A DNA stretch of 29,695 nt, from the IMG/VR virus record IMGVR_UViG_3300030450_001113, positions 1 through 29,695 of that record; one strand, written 5' to 3'. The notes below the pieces were generated by a model, which saw only the letters and a list, made by a program, of their open reading frames with translations, ran no database searches and was not told the DNA's origin. Of this stretch, positions 6,899-14,607 are shown in pieces. A program made the position numbers and the translations under genes. The DNA is from a virus. Every line of letters starts with the position of its first letter. Within the stretch, counting starts at the first letter, position 1.

Positions 6899-7275
6899 AG
6901 AAAAAAACAACTAAAAATAAAGTAGCTAAGTCTAAAGGTTTAGGAGATACTATTGCTAAGGTAACTAAAGCAACAGGAATAGACAAAGTAGTGAAGTTTG
7001 TAGCTGGAGAAGATTGTGGGTGTGAGCAACGTAAAGAAGCCTTAAATAAATTGTTTCCATACAATAAGCCTAAATGTTTGCAAGAGAAAGAATATAACTT
7101 CTTAAAAGAATTTTATAAAACCCACAAAAATAGATTAACTGAAGATGAACAAAAAAAACTAATAGAGATAAGCAATAGAGTACTACACACTAAAAGAAAG
7201 ATAAGTAACTGTTCTAGTTGTGTAAAAGAATTAATAGCAGATTGTAAAAGATTATTTGAAAACTATGATGCATAA
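6862..7275 (+). CDS. Conserved Cys-containing phage protein
   Basis: 137 residues from ATG 6862, overlapping the sigma gene by 37 bases. A Lys-rich N-terminus (1-25) leads to GLGDTIAKVTKATGIDKVVKFVAGEDCGC (about 26-54), followed by EQRKEALNKLF and a CSSC pair near residue 117. I associate the GEDCGC-ERKE-LN arrangement with Bacteroidota phages. The CxC and CxxC pairs could bind a metal. Function unknown. Confidence 0.75.
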   Translation: MQTGTKKQNKTVKKKTTKNKVAKSKGLGDTIAKVTKATGIDKVVKFVAGEDCGCEQRKEALNKLFPYNKPKCLQEKEYNFLKEFYKTHKNRLTEDEQKKLIEISNRVLHTKRKISNCSSCVKELIADCKRLFENYDA

Positions 7276-7429
7276 AGATACCCAAGCAAAAGAAAAGAAA
7301 CTATTAACATATTTAAGTAAAGAAAAAAAAACAGAGTTTGACAAACTATTAGAAGAATTAGAAAAGAAACCAGTACCAAAAAGACAATGCAGCATAGATG
7401 ATAACACTTGTGAGAGTTGTAGTGGATAA
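7265..7429 (+). CDS. Small Cys-tailed protein (54 aa)
   Basis: ATG at 7265 overlaps the previous stop. A helical Lys/Glu body (EKKLLTYLSKEKKTEFDKLL) is followed by a Cys-rich end, QCSIDDNTCESCSG, with three cysteines. Like its neighbour it may bind a metal. Part of a run of micro-genes between sigma factor and terminase; no family known to me. Confidence 0.6.
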   Translation: MMHKDTQAKEKKLLTYLSKEKKTEFDKLLEELEKKPVPKRQCSIDDNTCESCSG

Positions 7430-7440
7430 AACAAAAGACA

Positions 7441-7584
7441 ATGCCAAAGCCAAAAGTAAATGAAAGCAGAAAAGACTTTATGATTAGGTGCATACCTATT
7501 GTAATAAAGGAAGGTAAAAGCAAAGAACAAGCTGTTGCACAATGTTCATCAATATATAGCAACAAAGCAAAGTATGAAAGATGA
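7441..7584 (+). CDS. Conserved micro-protein of the 'KDF-RC' type (47 aa)
   Basis: MPKPKVNESRKDFMIRCIPI then VIKEGKSKEQAVAQCSSIY. This pattern (MPKP---E--KDF--RCI---I-EG---EQA-A-C-SIY) is a small protein I know from many phages, usually near terminase or head genes. It looks like two short helices with two conserved cysteines. Mechanism unknown. The reading frame is very probably real because the whole pattern is present. Confidence 0.8.
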   Translation: MPKPKVNESRKDFMIRCIPIVIKEGKSKEQAVAQCSSIYSNKAKYER

Positions 7585-7666
7585 TAATGATAAAATATTA
7601 ACTCTAGCAATACTGTTTACATTGTTGTTAATTATTATAATTATATCAAGTATATTTATAAGATGA
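7574..7666 (+). CDS. Single-pass membrane micro-protein (30 aa)
   Basis: MKDDNDK followed by a strongly hydrophobic helix (ILTLAILFTLLLIIIIISS) and FIR at the end. Overlaps the preceding gene by 11 bases and the next by 4. Probably an inner-membrane micro-protein; role unknown. Confidence 0.55.
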   Translation: MKDDNDKILTLAILFTLLLIIIIISSIFIR

Positions 7667-7758
7667 GAGGGTATTTAATTGCATTAGTTTTTTTAATTGT
7701 TGAGGTTTATAAATACAGAACAGATACAGAAGAAAAGAAATGTCAAAAGAAGATTTAA
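7663..7758 (+). CDS. Membrane-anchored micro-protein (31 aa)
   Basis: MRGYLIALVFLIVEV forms a short hydrophobic anchor, followed by a basic/polar tail (YKYRTDTEEKKCQKKI). Overlaps the TerS-like gene by 19 bases. Could be real or a spacer reading; coupling to both neighbours favours real. Confidence 0.45.
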   Translation: MRGYLIALVFLIVEVYKYRTDTEEKKCQKKI

Positions 7759-8078
7759 TACCATTTAAAAAAGGTCAGTCTGGAAATCCTAATGGAAGAC
7801 CTAAAGGAAGTAGAAATAGAAGCACTATTGTAAAGGAAGTTTTACAGATGCTAAGCAAAGAAGATAACCCTTTAACAGGCAAGGAAGAATGGCTAACCAA
7901 TGAGCAAAGAATGACAATTAGCATATTGTTAAAAGCTCTTAAAGGTGATGTTAATGCTTACAAGGCATTAATGGATTCTGCATACGGTACAGCAAAAGAT
8001 ACAGTTGATATTAACAGCAATGAAAAAAGAAGCATAGACTTTAAACATCTAATTAGTGGAATTAAAGCTAAGCAATAA
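7740..8078 (+). CDS. DUF5681 protein, probable small terminase subunit
   Basis: 112 residues. The N-terminus FKKGQSGNPNGRPKGSRNR (about 9-27) is the hallmark of DUF5681. The remainder is helical (STIVKEVLQML.., RMTISILLKALKGDVNAYKALMDSAYG). Such proteins usually sit directly before TerL and probably act as TerS, recognising phage DNA for packaging. Here the TerL GTG start lies 22 bases before this stop, consistent with coupled synthesis. Confidence 0.75.
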   Translation: MSKEDLIPFKKGQSGNPNGRPKGSRNRSTIVKEVLQMLSKEDNPLTGKEEWLTNEQRMTISILLKALKGDVNAYKALMDSAYGTAKDTVDINSNEKRSIDFKHLISGIKAKQ

Positions 8079-9261
8079 ATATTTAGTATTAGAAAATGAT
8101 ACTAGGTACTTTATAGTAACTGGTGGTAGAGGTTCAGGCAAATCATTTGCAATAAACACATTACTAACACTTCTTACTTATGAACAGGGTCACAAGATAC
8201 TATTTACTAGATATACATTAAGAGCTGCCAGTATATCAATTATTCCTGAATTTATAGAAAAGCTAGAACTACAAAAAATAGAGCAAGACTTTCACATTAC
8301 TAAAGATGAAATCATTAACAAGCAAACAGGAAGCAAGATTTTATTTAGAGGTATTAAAACAAGTTCAGGAGATCAGACTGCAAATCTTAAATCATTGCAA
8401 GGTGTTACTACTTGGGTATTAGATGAAGCAGAAGAGTTAACTGATGAAACTATATTTGATAAGATAGATTTAAGCATCAGACAAAAGGACAAAGACAATA
8501 GAGTTATATTAATACTTAACCCAACAACTAAAGAAAACTTTATTTATCAAAGATTCTTTGAAGCTAGAGGTGTTGAAGCTGGTAGCAACACAATTAAAGC
8601 TGATACAACCTACATACATACAACTTACTTAGACAACATAGAAAACCTTTCAGAAAGCTATATTAAACAAATAGAGCAAATGAAAGAACGTAGACCAAAC
8701 AGATACAAGCATACTATCTTGGGTAGTTGGTTAGATAAAGCAGAAGGTGTTATATATAGCAATTGGTCAATAGGAGAATTTAAGCAAGTAGGTAAAATTG
8801 TATTTGGTCAAGATTATGGTTTTAGTAATGATCCAAGCACCTTAATTAAAACAAGTATAGACAAAGACAATAAGATTATTTATGTACAGCAATGCTTTTA
8901 CCAAACAAAGCTTACTACAAGTGAGATAGCAGTATTAAATAAAAAGTATGCTGGTGATAATTTAATAGTAGGAGATAGTGCAGAACCAAGATTAATAAAT
9001 GAACTAAGCAGACATAACAAGGTTGTACCAGCTATTAAAGGTCAAGGTAGTATTACTTATGGCATTAGCTTATTACAGGATTATGATTTAGTAATTAGTG
9101 AAGATAGTGTTGAGTTAGTTAAAGAACTTAATAACTATTGTTGGTTAGAAAAAAAGAGTCAAACACCTTGTGATAATTGGAATCATTGTCTTGATGCTTT
9201 ACGTTATGCAGTTAGCTATCAATTGCAAAATCCAAATAGTGGTGAATATTTTCTTTATTAG
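8056..9261 (+). CDS. terL: Terminase large subunit
   Basis: 401 residues from GTG 8056. ATPase: Walker A GGRGSGKS (23-30) and Walker B VLDEAEE (121-127), with the coupling motif NPTT (155-158). Nuclease: GQDYG (Asp253), VGDSAE (Asp307) and HCLDALRYA (Asp380) supply the three acidic residues of the RNase H-like domain. Complete and of usual length for the PBSX-type/Terminase_3 family. It drives DNA into the prohead and cuts concatemers. The circularly permuted ends of the window would fit headful packaging. Confidence 0.95.
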   Translation: MELKLSNKYLVLENDTRYFIVTGGRGSGKSFAINTLLTLLTYEQGHKILFTRYTLRAASISIIPEFIEKLELQKIEQDFHITKDEIINKQTGSKILFRGIKTSSGDQTANLKSLQGVTTWVLDEAEELTDETIFDKIDLSIRQKDKDNRVILILNPTTKENFIYQRFFEARGVEAGSNTIKADTTYIHTTYLDNIENLSESYIKQIEQMKERRPNRYKHTILGSWLDKAEGVIYSNWSIGEFKQVGKIVFGQDYGFSNDPSTLIKTSIDKDNKIIYVQQCFYQTKLTTSEIAVLNKKYAGDNLIVGDSAEPRLINELSRHNKVVPAIKGQGSITYGISLLQDYDLVISEDSVELVKELNNYCWLEKKSQTPCDNWNHCLDALRYAVSYQLQNPNSGEYFLY

Positions 9262-9290
9262 CAAAAAACAGCTTCCAACAGATATAGCAA

Positions 9291-9366
9291 TGCTCAAGCA
9301 AAGCTATAGCAATGCTTAACCAATGCTCAAGCATTAAGATAAGATAAGAAAAGATAAGATAAGATG
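9291..9366. repeat. Non-coding copy of palindromic repeat plus GATAA repeats
   Basis: The 9262-9422 gap holds no gene. It contains AAGCAAAGCTATAGCAATGC, a 12-base insertion, and palindrome AATGCT-CA-AGCATT (9322-9335), similar to 4329-4377. Then follow GATAA units: two, GAAAA, two more and GATG (9338-9366). Read in one frame it would give KQSYSNA-stop..DKIRKDKIRC, like the tail of the 4012 replication protein, so it may be a decayed gene end or a DNA element in its own right. Confidence 0.6.
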
Positions 9367-9378
9367 CAGAAACTTTTT

Positions 9379-9386
9379 TAAATTTG
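9379..9386 (+). promoter_or_regulatory. TAnnTTTG box before the tail module
   Basis: TAAATTTG matches the Bacteroidota -7 box exactly and lies directly before the first copy of the 29-base bipartite element. No clear -33 TTG. It may give host-sigma-dependent expression in addition to the phage element. Confidence 0.45.
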
Positions 9387-9388
9387 TA

Positions 9389-9417
9389 TATAACACTTTA
9401 CTAAAAAAATTACATTA
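9389..9417 (+). promoter_or_regulatory. Bipartite element copy A (candidate phage late promoter)
   Basis: TATAACACTT (9389-9398), 12-base AT-rich spacer, TACATTA (9411-9417), ending five bases before the ATG at 9423. Same half-sites with the same spacer length occur at 17763 and 18576. If TACATTA acts as a -10/-7 box, transcription would start at or just after the ATG, giving a leaderless or nearly leaderless message. Confidence 0.6.
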
Positions 9418-9422
9418 TATAT

Positions 9423-10052
9423 ATGAAGATTAAATTAAATGTGCCTGAGAATTTAAGTGAGATAACACTAGCACAATATCAAAGGTGGGTTAAGATAATT
9501 GATAAAGAAGAAGAAGTAGGTACTTTCTACCAGCAAAAGATGATTGAGATATTCTGCAATGCAGAACTACAACACATTATGCAAATGAGAGTAAAAGACA
9601 TTGAAGAAATAACTACTCACCTAAATACTTTATTTAATGAAAAGCCTGAGTTTAAACCTTTGTTTAGATTAGAAGATGAAGAGTTTGGTTTTATACCTAA
9701 GCTTGATGAAATGACTTTTGGAGAGTATATAGACTTAGACAACTATTTAACAGACTGGCAACAAATGGATTCAGCAATGGCTGTATTATTTAGACCTGTA
9801 ACATTTAAAAGAAAAGGTAAGTATTTAATTGAGGATTATGTAAGTAGTGAAAAGTATGATTTAAGTCAAATGCCTTTAGATGTTGTTTTAGGATCATTGG
9901 TTTTTTTTTGCAATTTAAAACAAGAATTACTGAAACATATACTGAGCTATTTGAAAACTCAGGAAGTAGTGGACATTCCACAAAACTTGAAGGCTTTGCT
10001 AGAAAGTGGGGTTGGTATCAATCCATTTATGGACTTACAAAAGGAGAGCTAG
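9423..10052 (+). CDS. Tail assembly chaperone, zero-frame product
   Basis: 209 residues, first gene of the tail module, five bases after element A. Helical, acidic body (ITLAQYQRWVKIIDKEEE.., LDEMTFGEYIDLDNYL..) as in gpG-like tail chaperones; 'F-EYIDLD-Y' is typical of Bacteroidota phage versions. After codon 162 it shares 144 bases with a second frame (9908-10165) that continues as the gpT-like part. The zero-frame end (..NLKALLESGVGINPFMDLQKES) itself looks protein-like, so both products are probably made. They would chaperone the tape measure protein during tail assembly. Confidence 0.8.
   Translation: MKIKLNVPENLSEITLAQYQRWVKIIDKEEEVGTFYQQKMIEIFCNAELQHIMQMRVKDIEEITTHLNTLFNEKPEFKPLFRLEDEEFGFIPKLDEMTFGEYIDLDNYLTDWQQMDSAMAVLFRPVTFKRKGKYLIEDYVSSEKYDLSQMPLDVVLGSLVFFCNLKQELLKHILSYLKTQEVVDIPQNLKALLESGVGINPFMDLQKES
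9902..9908 (+). other. -1 ribosomal frameshift site (T-TTT-TTT)
   Basis: A run of nine T (9901-9909) follows GG. In the zero frame it reads GTT TTT TTT TGC. The heptamer T TTT TTT at 9902-9908 allows both tRNA-Phe to slip back one base and continue as TTG CAA TTT AAA. No convincing stem-loop lies immediately downstream; a small GTGGA/TCCAC hairpin (9969-9981) is too distant. Confidence 0.75.
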
Positions 10053-10165
10053 GAAAGATTGAAGAAGTAACAAAGTCAAAGCTACACACTTGCTTAACTA
10101 TGTTAGCATTTGAAAAAGATAAAATGGAAGTTGAACAGCAATTGATGAAGAATGCAAAGAGATGA
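9908..10165 (+). CDS. Tail assembly chaperone, -1 frame extension (gpGT-like)
   Basis: 85 codons entered by -1 slippage at 9902-9908, giving a fusion of about 247 residues with the first 162 codons of the 9423 gene. The segment FARKWGWYQSIYGLTKGELGK then EEVTKSKLHTCLTMLAFEK is the conserved C-terminal part of Bacteroidota phage tail chaperones; it has no good ATG start, only the TTG inside the slippery run. The fusion is expected at low ratio to the short form and binds the tape measure. A sequencing error in the T-run is the alternative, but the long coding overlap in both frames argues for programmed shift. Confidence 0.8.
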   Translation: MQFKTRITETYTELFENSGSSGHSTKLEGFARKWGWYQSIYGLTKGELGKIEEVTKSKLHTCLTMLAFEKDKMEVEQQLMKNAKR

Positions 10166-10421
10166 GATAATAGACCAGCTACTAACTAGGAAGCTATTTG
10201 GTGAGTCTGAAACATTAGTGCTTACTGATGGTTTAGAAGAAGCATTTATGGGAGTTACTGCTACAACACCAACAAAAGCAATATATGACTATTGGAAGTG
10301 TTTAGACATTATTATCAAATCAGATGAAACAATGAACTTTAATGAAGCATTAGATTATTTAGAAAAGCTAAGTAAAGAAGATGTTGGTGAACACTCACCT
10401 ATATATATAAAATTAATATGA
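10152..10421 (+). CDS. Conserved small phage protein
   Basis: 89 residues. The pattern DEIIDQLL then LTDGLEEAFMGVT, IYDYWKCLDIII, FNEALDYLEK and VGEHSPIYI matches a widespread unnamed phage protein that ends with 'YVGE-TPI'. Its function is not known to me. It overlaps the frameshift product by 14 bases and the next gene by ATGA. The family is not confined to tail genes, so its position here gives little functional hint. Confidence 0.75.
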   Translation: MQRDEIIDQLLTRKLFGESETLVLTDGLEEAFMGVTATTPTKAIYDYWKCLDIIIKSDETMNFNEALDYLEKLSKEDVGEHSPIYIKLI

Positions 10422-10873
10422 GAAGTTTTTATAGAGTAATAGACAAAATTAAACAGGCTGTTAGTTCAGAGCCTTTTAATAATCAAGTAACCTTTGGTGA
10501 TATTTCAGATGTTGATTTAAGAAAGCAATCAATGTTTCCATTATCACACATTACAGTTAATAGTGCAACAATAACTACAAATTTAGTACAGCACAATATG
10601 ACTGTATTTTTTATGGATTTAGTAGATGTAAATAATGCTGAAGATGAAAGCTACTTTTTAGGTAATGACAACACACAAGACATCTTAAACACACAACTAG
10701 CTTTAGCTACTAGAGTAATACAGTTACTAAGAAAAGGAGAGTTATATAGAGATGAGTTTGAAATAGAAGGTGATGCAACTTGTGAACCATTTACAGAAAG
10801 GTTTGAAAATAGATTAGCTGGTTGGGCAGTTACTTTTACTATTAACACTAAAACAGAAATGACTATTTGCTAA
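10418..10873 (+). CDS. Tail completion/terminator-like protein
   Basis: 151 residues. The patterns FNNQVTFGDISDVDLRKQSMF (split here after F; PLSHITVN follows), FFMDLVDVNN, TQDILNTQLALATRVIQLL and FENRLAGWAVTFTI.. are those of a conserved Bacteroidota-phage protein. Its mixed alpha/beta order and placement before an HK97-gp10-like gene suggest the tail terminator ring that caps the tail tube and docks to the neck. Role inferred from position and shape, not from a named catalytic motif. Confidence 0.7.
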   Translation: MRSFYRVIDKIKQAVSSEPFNNQVTFGDISDVDLRKQSMFPLSHITVNSATITTNLVQHNMTVFFMDLVDVNNAEDESYFLGNDNTQDILNTQLALATRVIQLLRKGELYRDEFEIEGDATCEPFTERFENRLAGWAVTFTINTKTEMTIC

Positions 10874-10874
10874 G

Positions 10875-11357
10875 ATGGGAGAATTTGAAAAGGCATTAGA
10901 GAAGTATGGTAAGTATGTTGTTCAACAGGCTAGAACTAATTTAACTAAAAGAGGTAAAAACTCTAGTAAAGAATTATATAATAGTTTAAGCTATAAGGTA
11001 CAGAAAAAAAGTGTGTTGTTTGATATGCTTGATTATGGATCTTTTCAAGATGAGGGAGTAAAAGGTAAAAAATCAACATATTCTGAAAGTTCATCTTCAC
11101 CATACAAGTATAAAAGCAAGATGCCACCTAGCTCAGTATTTGATAAGTGGAGCATAAGAAAAGGAATAGCACCAAGAGATAAGCAAGGTAGATTTATAAG
11201 CAGAAAGAGTTTAAACTACTTACTTGCTAGAAGCATATACAACAAAGGAATTAGAGCAACAATGTTTTTTACAAAACCTTTTGAAGCTGGTTTAGATAAA
11301 TTTAGTGATGATATAGTATTTGGTTTTATAGAAGATAATTTAAAATTAGAAGAATGA
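10875..11357 (+). CDS. HK97 gp10-like neck/tail completion protein
   Basis: 160 residues. Starts FEKALEKYGKYVVQQARTNL, followed by S-ELYNSLSYKV and a basic middle with KMPPSSVFDKWSIRKGIAPR; these features fit HK97-gp10/neck-1-type proteins in Bacteroidota phages. The C-terminus is a helical acidic tail. It probably bridges connector and tail. One base separates it from the upstream stop. Confidence 0.65.
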   Translation: MGEFEKALEKYGKYVVQQARTNLTKRGKNSSKELYNSLSYKVQKKSVLFDMLDYGSFQDEGVKGKKSTYSESSSSPYKYKSKMPPSSVFDKWSIRKGIAPRDKQGRFISRKSLNYLLARSIYNKGIRATMFFTKPFEAGLDKFSDDIVFGFIEDNLKLEE

Positions 11358-12427
11358 GTACATTAACATTAACAAGAAGTCCAAGATATATACGAACATC
11401 AAGTTTAGCAAATGCTACATACTTTAAACTAGAGCTTTATATATTTACAGGCTTAACAAGTGATAAACCAACAGATGCTACATATACACTTGAAAAAGAT
11501 GTTATCAATAGTCAAACACAAGTTACATTTGAGATTAACCAACTAATAAGAGATTACTATGAGCATATTGCACCAACAACAGGCAACAGCACAGGCTATG
11601 TATTATGGGCAATAGCAGATGTAACAGGATTCACAAGCAGTACTGTAGGAGCAACAGTAAGCACTACATTTTTAGCTTTTGATGGTTATAATTATTTCCA
11701 AGAAGCAGCTTCAAATGGTGGTTCAATAAATGCTACTTACACATTACCAACATTATTAACATCTAGTAAAATACAGGTTCTAGAAAGTGAAGCAGCACAG
11801 ATTCCAGTAAATGCTGAAATAGCTGAAACAGTAAACTTTAAATTAGCTGGTGCAACAGTAAGCACACATTCAATAACTGATAATGGCAACACTAACCAAA
11901 AGATTCAATACATAACAACTACTGCTGCAAATGTAGATGCTGTTGATGTTATATACAATAGTGGTGGTAGTACTCAATCATTCACTATTGAAGAAGTATC
12001 AGAGTGTAAACATACAGTTAGTAAAATTGTTTTTATTAATAAATATGGAGCTTTGCAGAACTTATACTTTTTTAAGAAGTCAGTAGAAAACTTGCAAATA
12101 AATAAAGATAGCTTTAACAGAAATATACTAGATGAAACAATTCCTTATATTGTTGGATTTCAATTTAAAGAACATCAAGATAAAAAGTTTAACATAATTG
12201 CTAATGAAGCTATTACTTTAAATTCAGGGTTTGTTAGTGAAAGTATGAATGATAGCTTTAAAGAATTACTATTAAGTCAATATGTTTGGATGGTTAGAGA
12301 TGGTGATACTTTACCTATGAATGTAGAAGAATCAAGCTTTACTTACAAAACAGGATTGAATGATAAGTTAATTAACTACACTATCAACTTAAAATATGCT
12401 TTTGATACTATTAACAATGTACATTAA
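11354..12427 (+). CDS. Tail structural protein, beta-rich
   Basis: 357 residues starting MSTLTLTRSPRYIRTSSLAN. Thr/Ser-rich beta strands throughout the first 230 residues, then SECKHTVSKIVFINKYGALQN (split: the run FINKYGALQNLYFFK is typical) and an EHQDKKFNIIANEAI region near residue 275. It sits between neck genes and the large tip protein, overlapping both by 4 or 1 bases. I regard it as a distal-tail or minor tail component; no named domain. Confidence 0.65.
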   Translation: MSTLTLTRSPRYIRTSSLANATYFKLELYIFTGLTSDKPTDATYTLEKDVINSQTQVTFEINQLIRDYYEHIAPTTGNSTGYVLWAIADVTGFTSSTVGATVSTTFLAFDGYNYFQEAASNGGSINATYTLPTLLTSSKIQVLESEAAQIPVNAEIAETVNFKLAGATVSTHSITDNGNTNQKIQYITTTAANVDAVDVIYNSGGSTQSFTIEEVSECKHTVSKIVFINKYGALQNLYFFKKSVENLQINKDSFNRNILDETIPYIVGFQFKEHQDKKFNIIANEAITLNSGFVSESMNDSFKELLLSQYVWMVRDGDTLPMNVEESSFTYKTGLNDKLINYTINLKYAFDTINNVH

Positions 12428-14607
12428 TGCAAGAATTAATACTATATATAAAACCACAGCAGAGAGATAAAACAGATCAGAACTATGTAAAGGTAGATTT
12501 GTTTACTGATGAGAATGTTAGCTTAACACAAGTAATTCAAGATGTTAGGGATATAGACAAAGTGTTTACTGATTACAGTAGAACATTTAATTTACCAGCT
12601 AGTGAAAAGAACAACAAACTATTCAAGCATTGGTACAACCCTGATGTAAAAGGTTTTGATGCTAACATACAAAGTGATGCAAAGATAGAGTTAAACTATC
12701 AACCATTTAGAGAGGGCAAAATAAGACTGCAAGAGGTCAAGATGAAAGACAATAGACCTCATACTTACAAGATTACTTTCTTTGGTAAAACAGTAAGTTT
12801 AAGTAACACACTTGGTGAAGATAAGCTTAATGATTTAGTTTGGCTTGATAACTTTGCTTTTACTAATTCAGCAGCTAATGTAAAAACTGGTTTAGATACA
12901 GGTTTTAATGTTACTGTTGATAGTGTTACATATAACAATGCAGTTATTCATCCATTAATATCAATTAATCAAAGATATATTTTTAATAGTACTGGTAATG
13001 ATACAGATGGTGGTAATATATCTACATCAGGCTCTAACAATACTCAAAGAGGTGTAATGCCTGAAGATTTAAAACCAGCAATAAAAGCTAGTTTAATTGT
13101 CAAGGCAATTGAAGAGCAGTATGGAATAACATTTAAAACAGGTGAATTTTTTGATAGTACAGAGTTTAGTAATTTATACTTATGGTTGCATAGAAATAAA
13201 GGTGCAATAGATTCAACTTCTTCAAAAGTTATAAATGAAAGTTTTAATTGTACTAATGTTGTACCAGCTTCAGGTTCAACTGCTTGTAATTTCTTTTCTA
13301 CAACAACAGAAGCTCAGTTTGTAGATGGTAAATATAAAATTGAAAAAACAAATAATTTAAGAGGTTTTGCTTCTCAAATTATAATAACTCCAGCTGGTGG
13401 TTTTACAACTCAAAACTACACTATACAAGTATTAAATGAATTAAATAATGAGTTGTTAGGTCAACTTTCAGGAACAGGAACATTAACTCTTGCTGTTGGA
13501 TTTGATTACATAGGTAATGAAATGGCAATTGGAGAGAAAAAAGAAATTGTTGTAAAGATAATTTCATCTTCAACATTTACTTTTGCATCACAAATAGACG
13601 TTCAAGTGTTTCAAGGCACAGCAATACCTTTAGTAGAATATAGAGCTAGATATAATCAAGTAGCAGCATCAACATCTACAGCTTCATCTTCATTATTACC
13701 AACAAATCAAATACCTGATTTAAAAATAGTTGATTTTTTAAAAGGTATTTTTAAGATGTTTAATTTAACTGCTTTTTTAGATAGTAGTGATAGAGTAGTA
13801 GTTAAAACATTAGATGACTTTTATAGTGATAGTACAACTACACACGATATAAGCAAGTTTATAGTAAAAGATGAACATACAGTTAGTGAAGCATTACCTT
13901 TTAGTGATATTAATTTTAAATATCCTGAACCTGAAACAAAACTAGCACAAGCATTTAAAAATATTAACAATAGAGAATATGGTAAACTAGAATATACAGC
14001 AGATGCTAGTAAAAGCAGAAAGTATGTAGTTGAAACTGTATTTTCTCATATGTTGTTTGAAAGGTTAACAGATTTAAATGATAGTTCAAATACTGACATT
14101 CACTATGGTTTATGTACTGATGAATCTGATAATACAGTATTACCAAAACCTTTAATTTTTTATGGAATTTACAATAACGTAAACACAACAGATATAAATT
14201 TTGTTGAAAGCACAAGACCTGAAGGTGGTGGTTTAGCTCCAGCTGGTACAAGGCACAGCATCACAAATTATTGGATGCCACACAATGCAAGTGAAATAGG
14301 AACAACATCAACAGCACCAGCATTTAATCTTAACTTTGGTAGTGAAATAAACAGCTACACATTAACAGATTATGGTGGTCAAAATAATAGTTTATTTTTA
14401 AAGTTTCACAAAGATTTTATTTTAAGAACATTTAATACTAAAACAAGAATCTTTAAATATAAAGCTGTGCTACCTTTGAAGTTTTTATTAACTTATAGTT
14501 TAGCTGATAAAGTATTTATTTCAGGTAGAGCATTTACTATTAATAAGATTACAACAGATTTACAAACAGGAAGAAGCACATTAGAATTATTAAATGAACC
14601 AAGCTAA
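12427..14607 (+). CDS. Large tail tip/baseplate protein
   Basis: 726 residues. The N-terminal FTDYSRTFNLPASEKNNKLF (about 47-66) and HWYNPDVKGFDANI then LNYQPFREGKIRLQEV are characteristic of the large tail protein of Bacteroidota siphophages. The middle is Thr/Ser/Asn-rich and beta-stranded; the end (KAVLPLKFLLTYSLADKVFI.., INKITTDLQTGRSTLELL) resembles hub proteins. Likely builds the tail tip that meets the cell surface. Starts on the last base of the upstream stop codon. Confidence 0.7.
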   Translation: MQELILYIKPQQRDKTDQNYVKVDLFTDENVSLTQVIQDVRDIDKVFTDYSRTFNLPASEKNNKLFKHWYNPDVKGFDANIQSDAKIELNYQPFREGKIRLQEVKMKDNRPHTYKITFFGKTVSLSNTLGEDKLNDLVWLDNFAFTNSAANVKTGLDTGFNVTVDSVTYNNAVIHPLISINQRYIFNSTGNDTDGGNISTSGSNNTQRGVMPEDLKPAIKASLIVKAIEEQYGITFKTGEFFDSTEFSNLYLWLHRNKGAIDSTSSKVINESFNCTNVVPASGSTACNFFSTTTEAQFVDGKYKIEKTNNLRGFASQIIITPAGGFTTQNYTIQVLNELNNELLGQLSGTGTLTLAVGFDYIGNEMAIGEKKEIVVKIISSSTFTFASQIDVQVFQGTAIPLVEYRARYNQVAASTSTASSSLLPTNQIPDLKIVDFLKGIFKMFNLTAFLDSSDRVVVKTLDDFYSDSTTTHDISKFIVKDEHTVSEALPFSDINFKYPEPETKLAQAFKNINNREYGKLEYTADASKSRKYVVETVFSHMLFERLTDLNDSSNTDIHYGLCTDESDNTVLPKPLIFYGIYNNVNTTDINFVESTRPEGGGLAPAGTRHSITNYWMPHNASEIGTTSTAPAFNLNFGSEINSYTLTDYGGQNNSLFLKFHKDFILRTFNTKTRIFKYKAVLPLKFLLTYSLADKVFISGRAFTINKITTDLQTGRSTLELLNEPS

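Noticed and set aside
7252-7610. Two overlapping minus-strand frames opposite the micro-gene run
   Set aside because: Phe/Leu/Ser-rich translations of A-rich DNA. The + strand frames are conserved in type (the KDF-RC peptide) and coupled to neighbours.
9969-9981. GTGGA-CAT-TCCAC hairpin as a frameshift stimulator
   Set aside because: About 60 bases past the slippery run, beyond the usual 5-10 base spacing, and only five pairs long.
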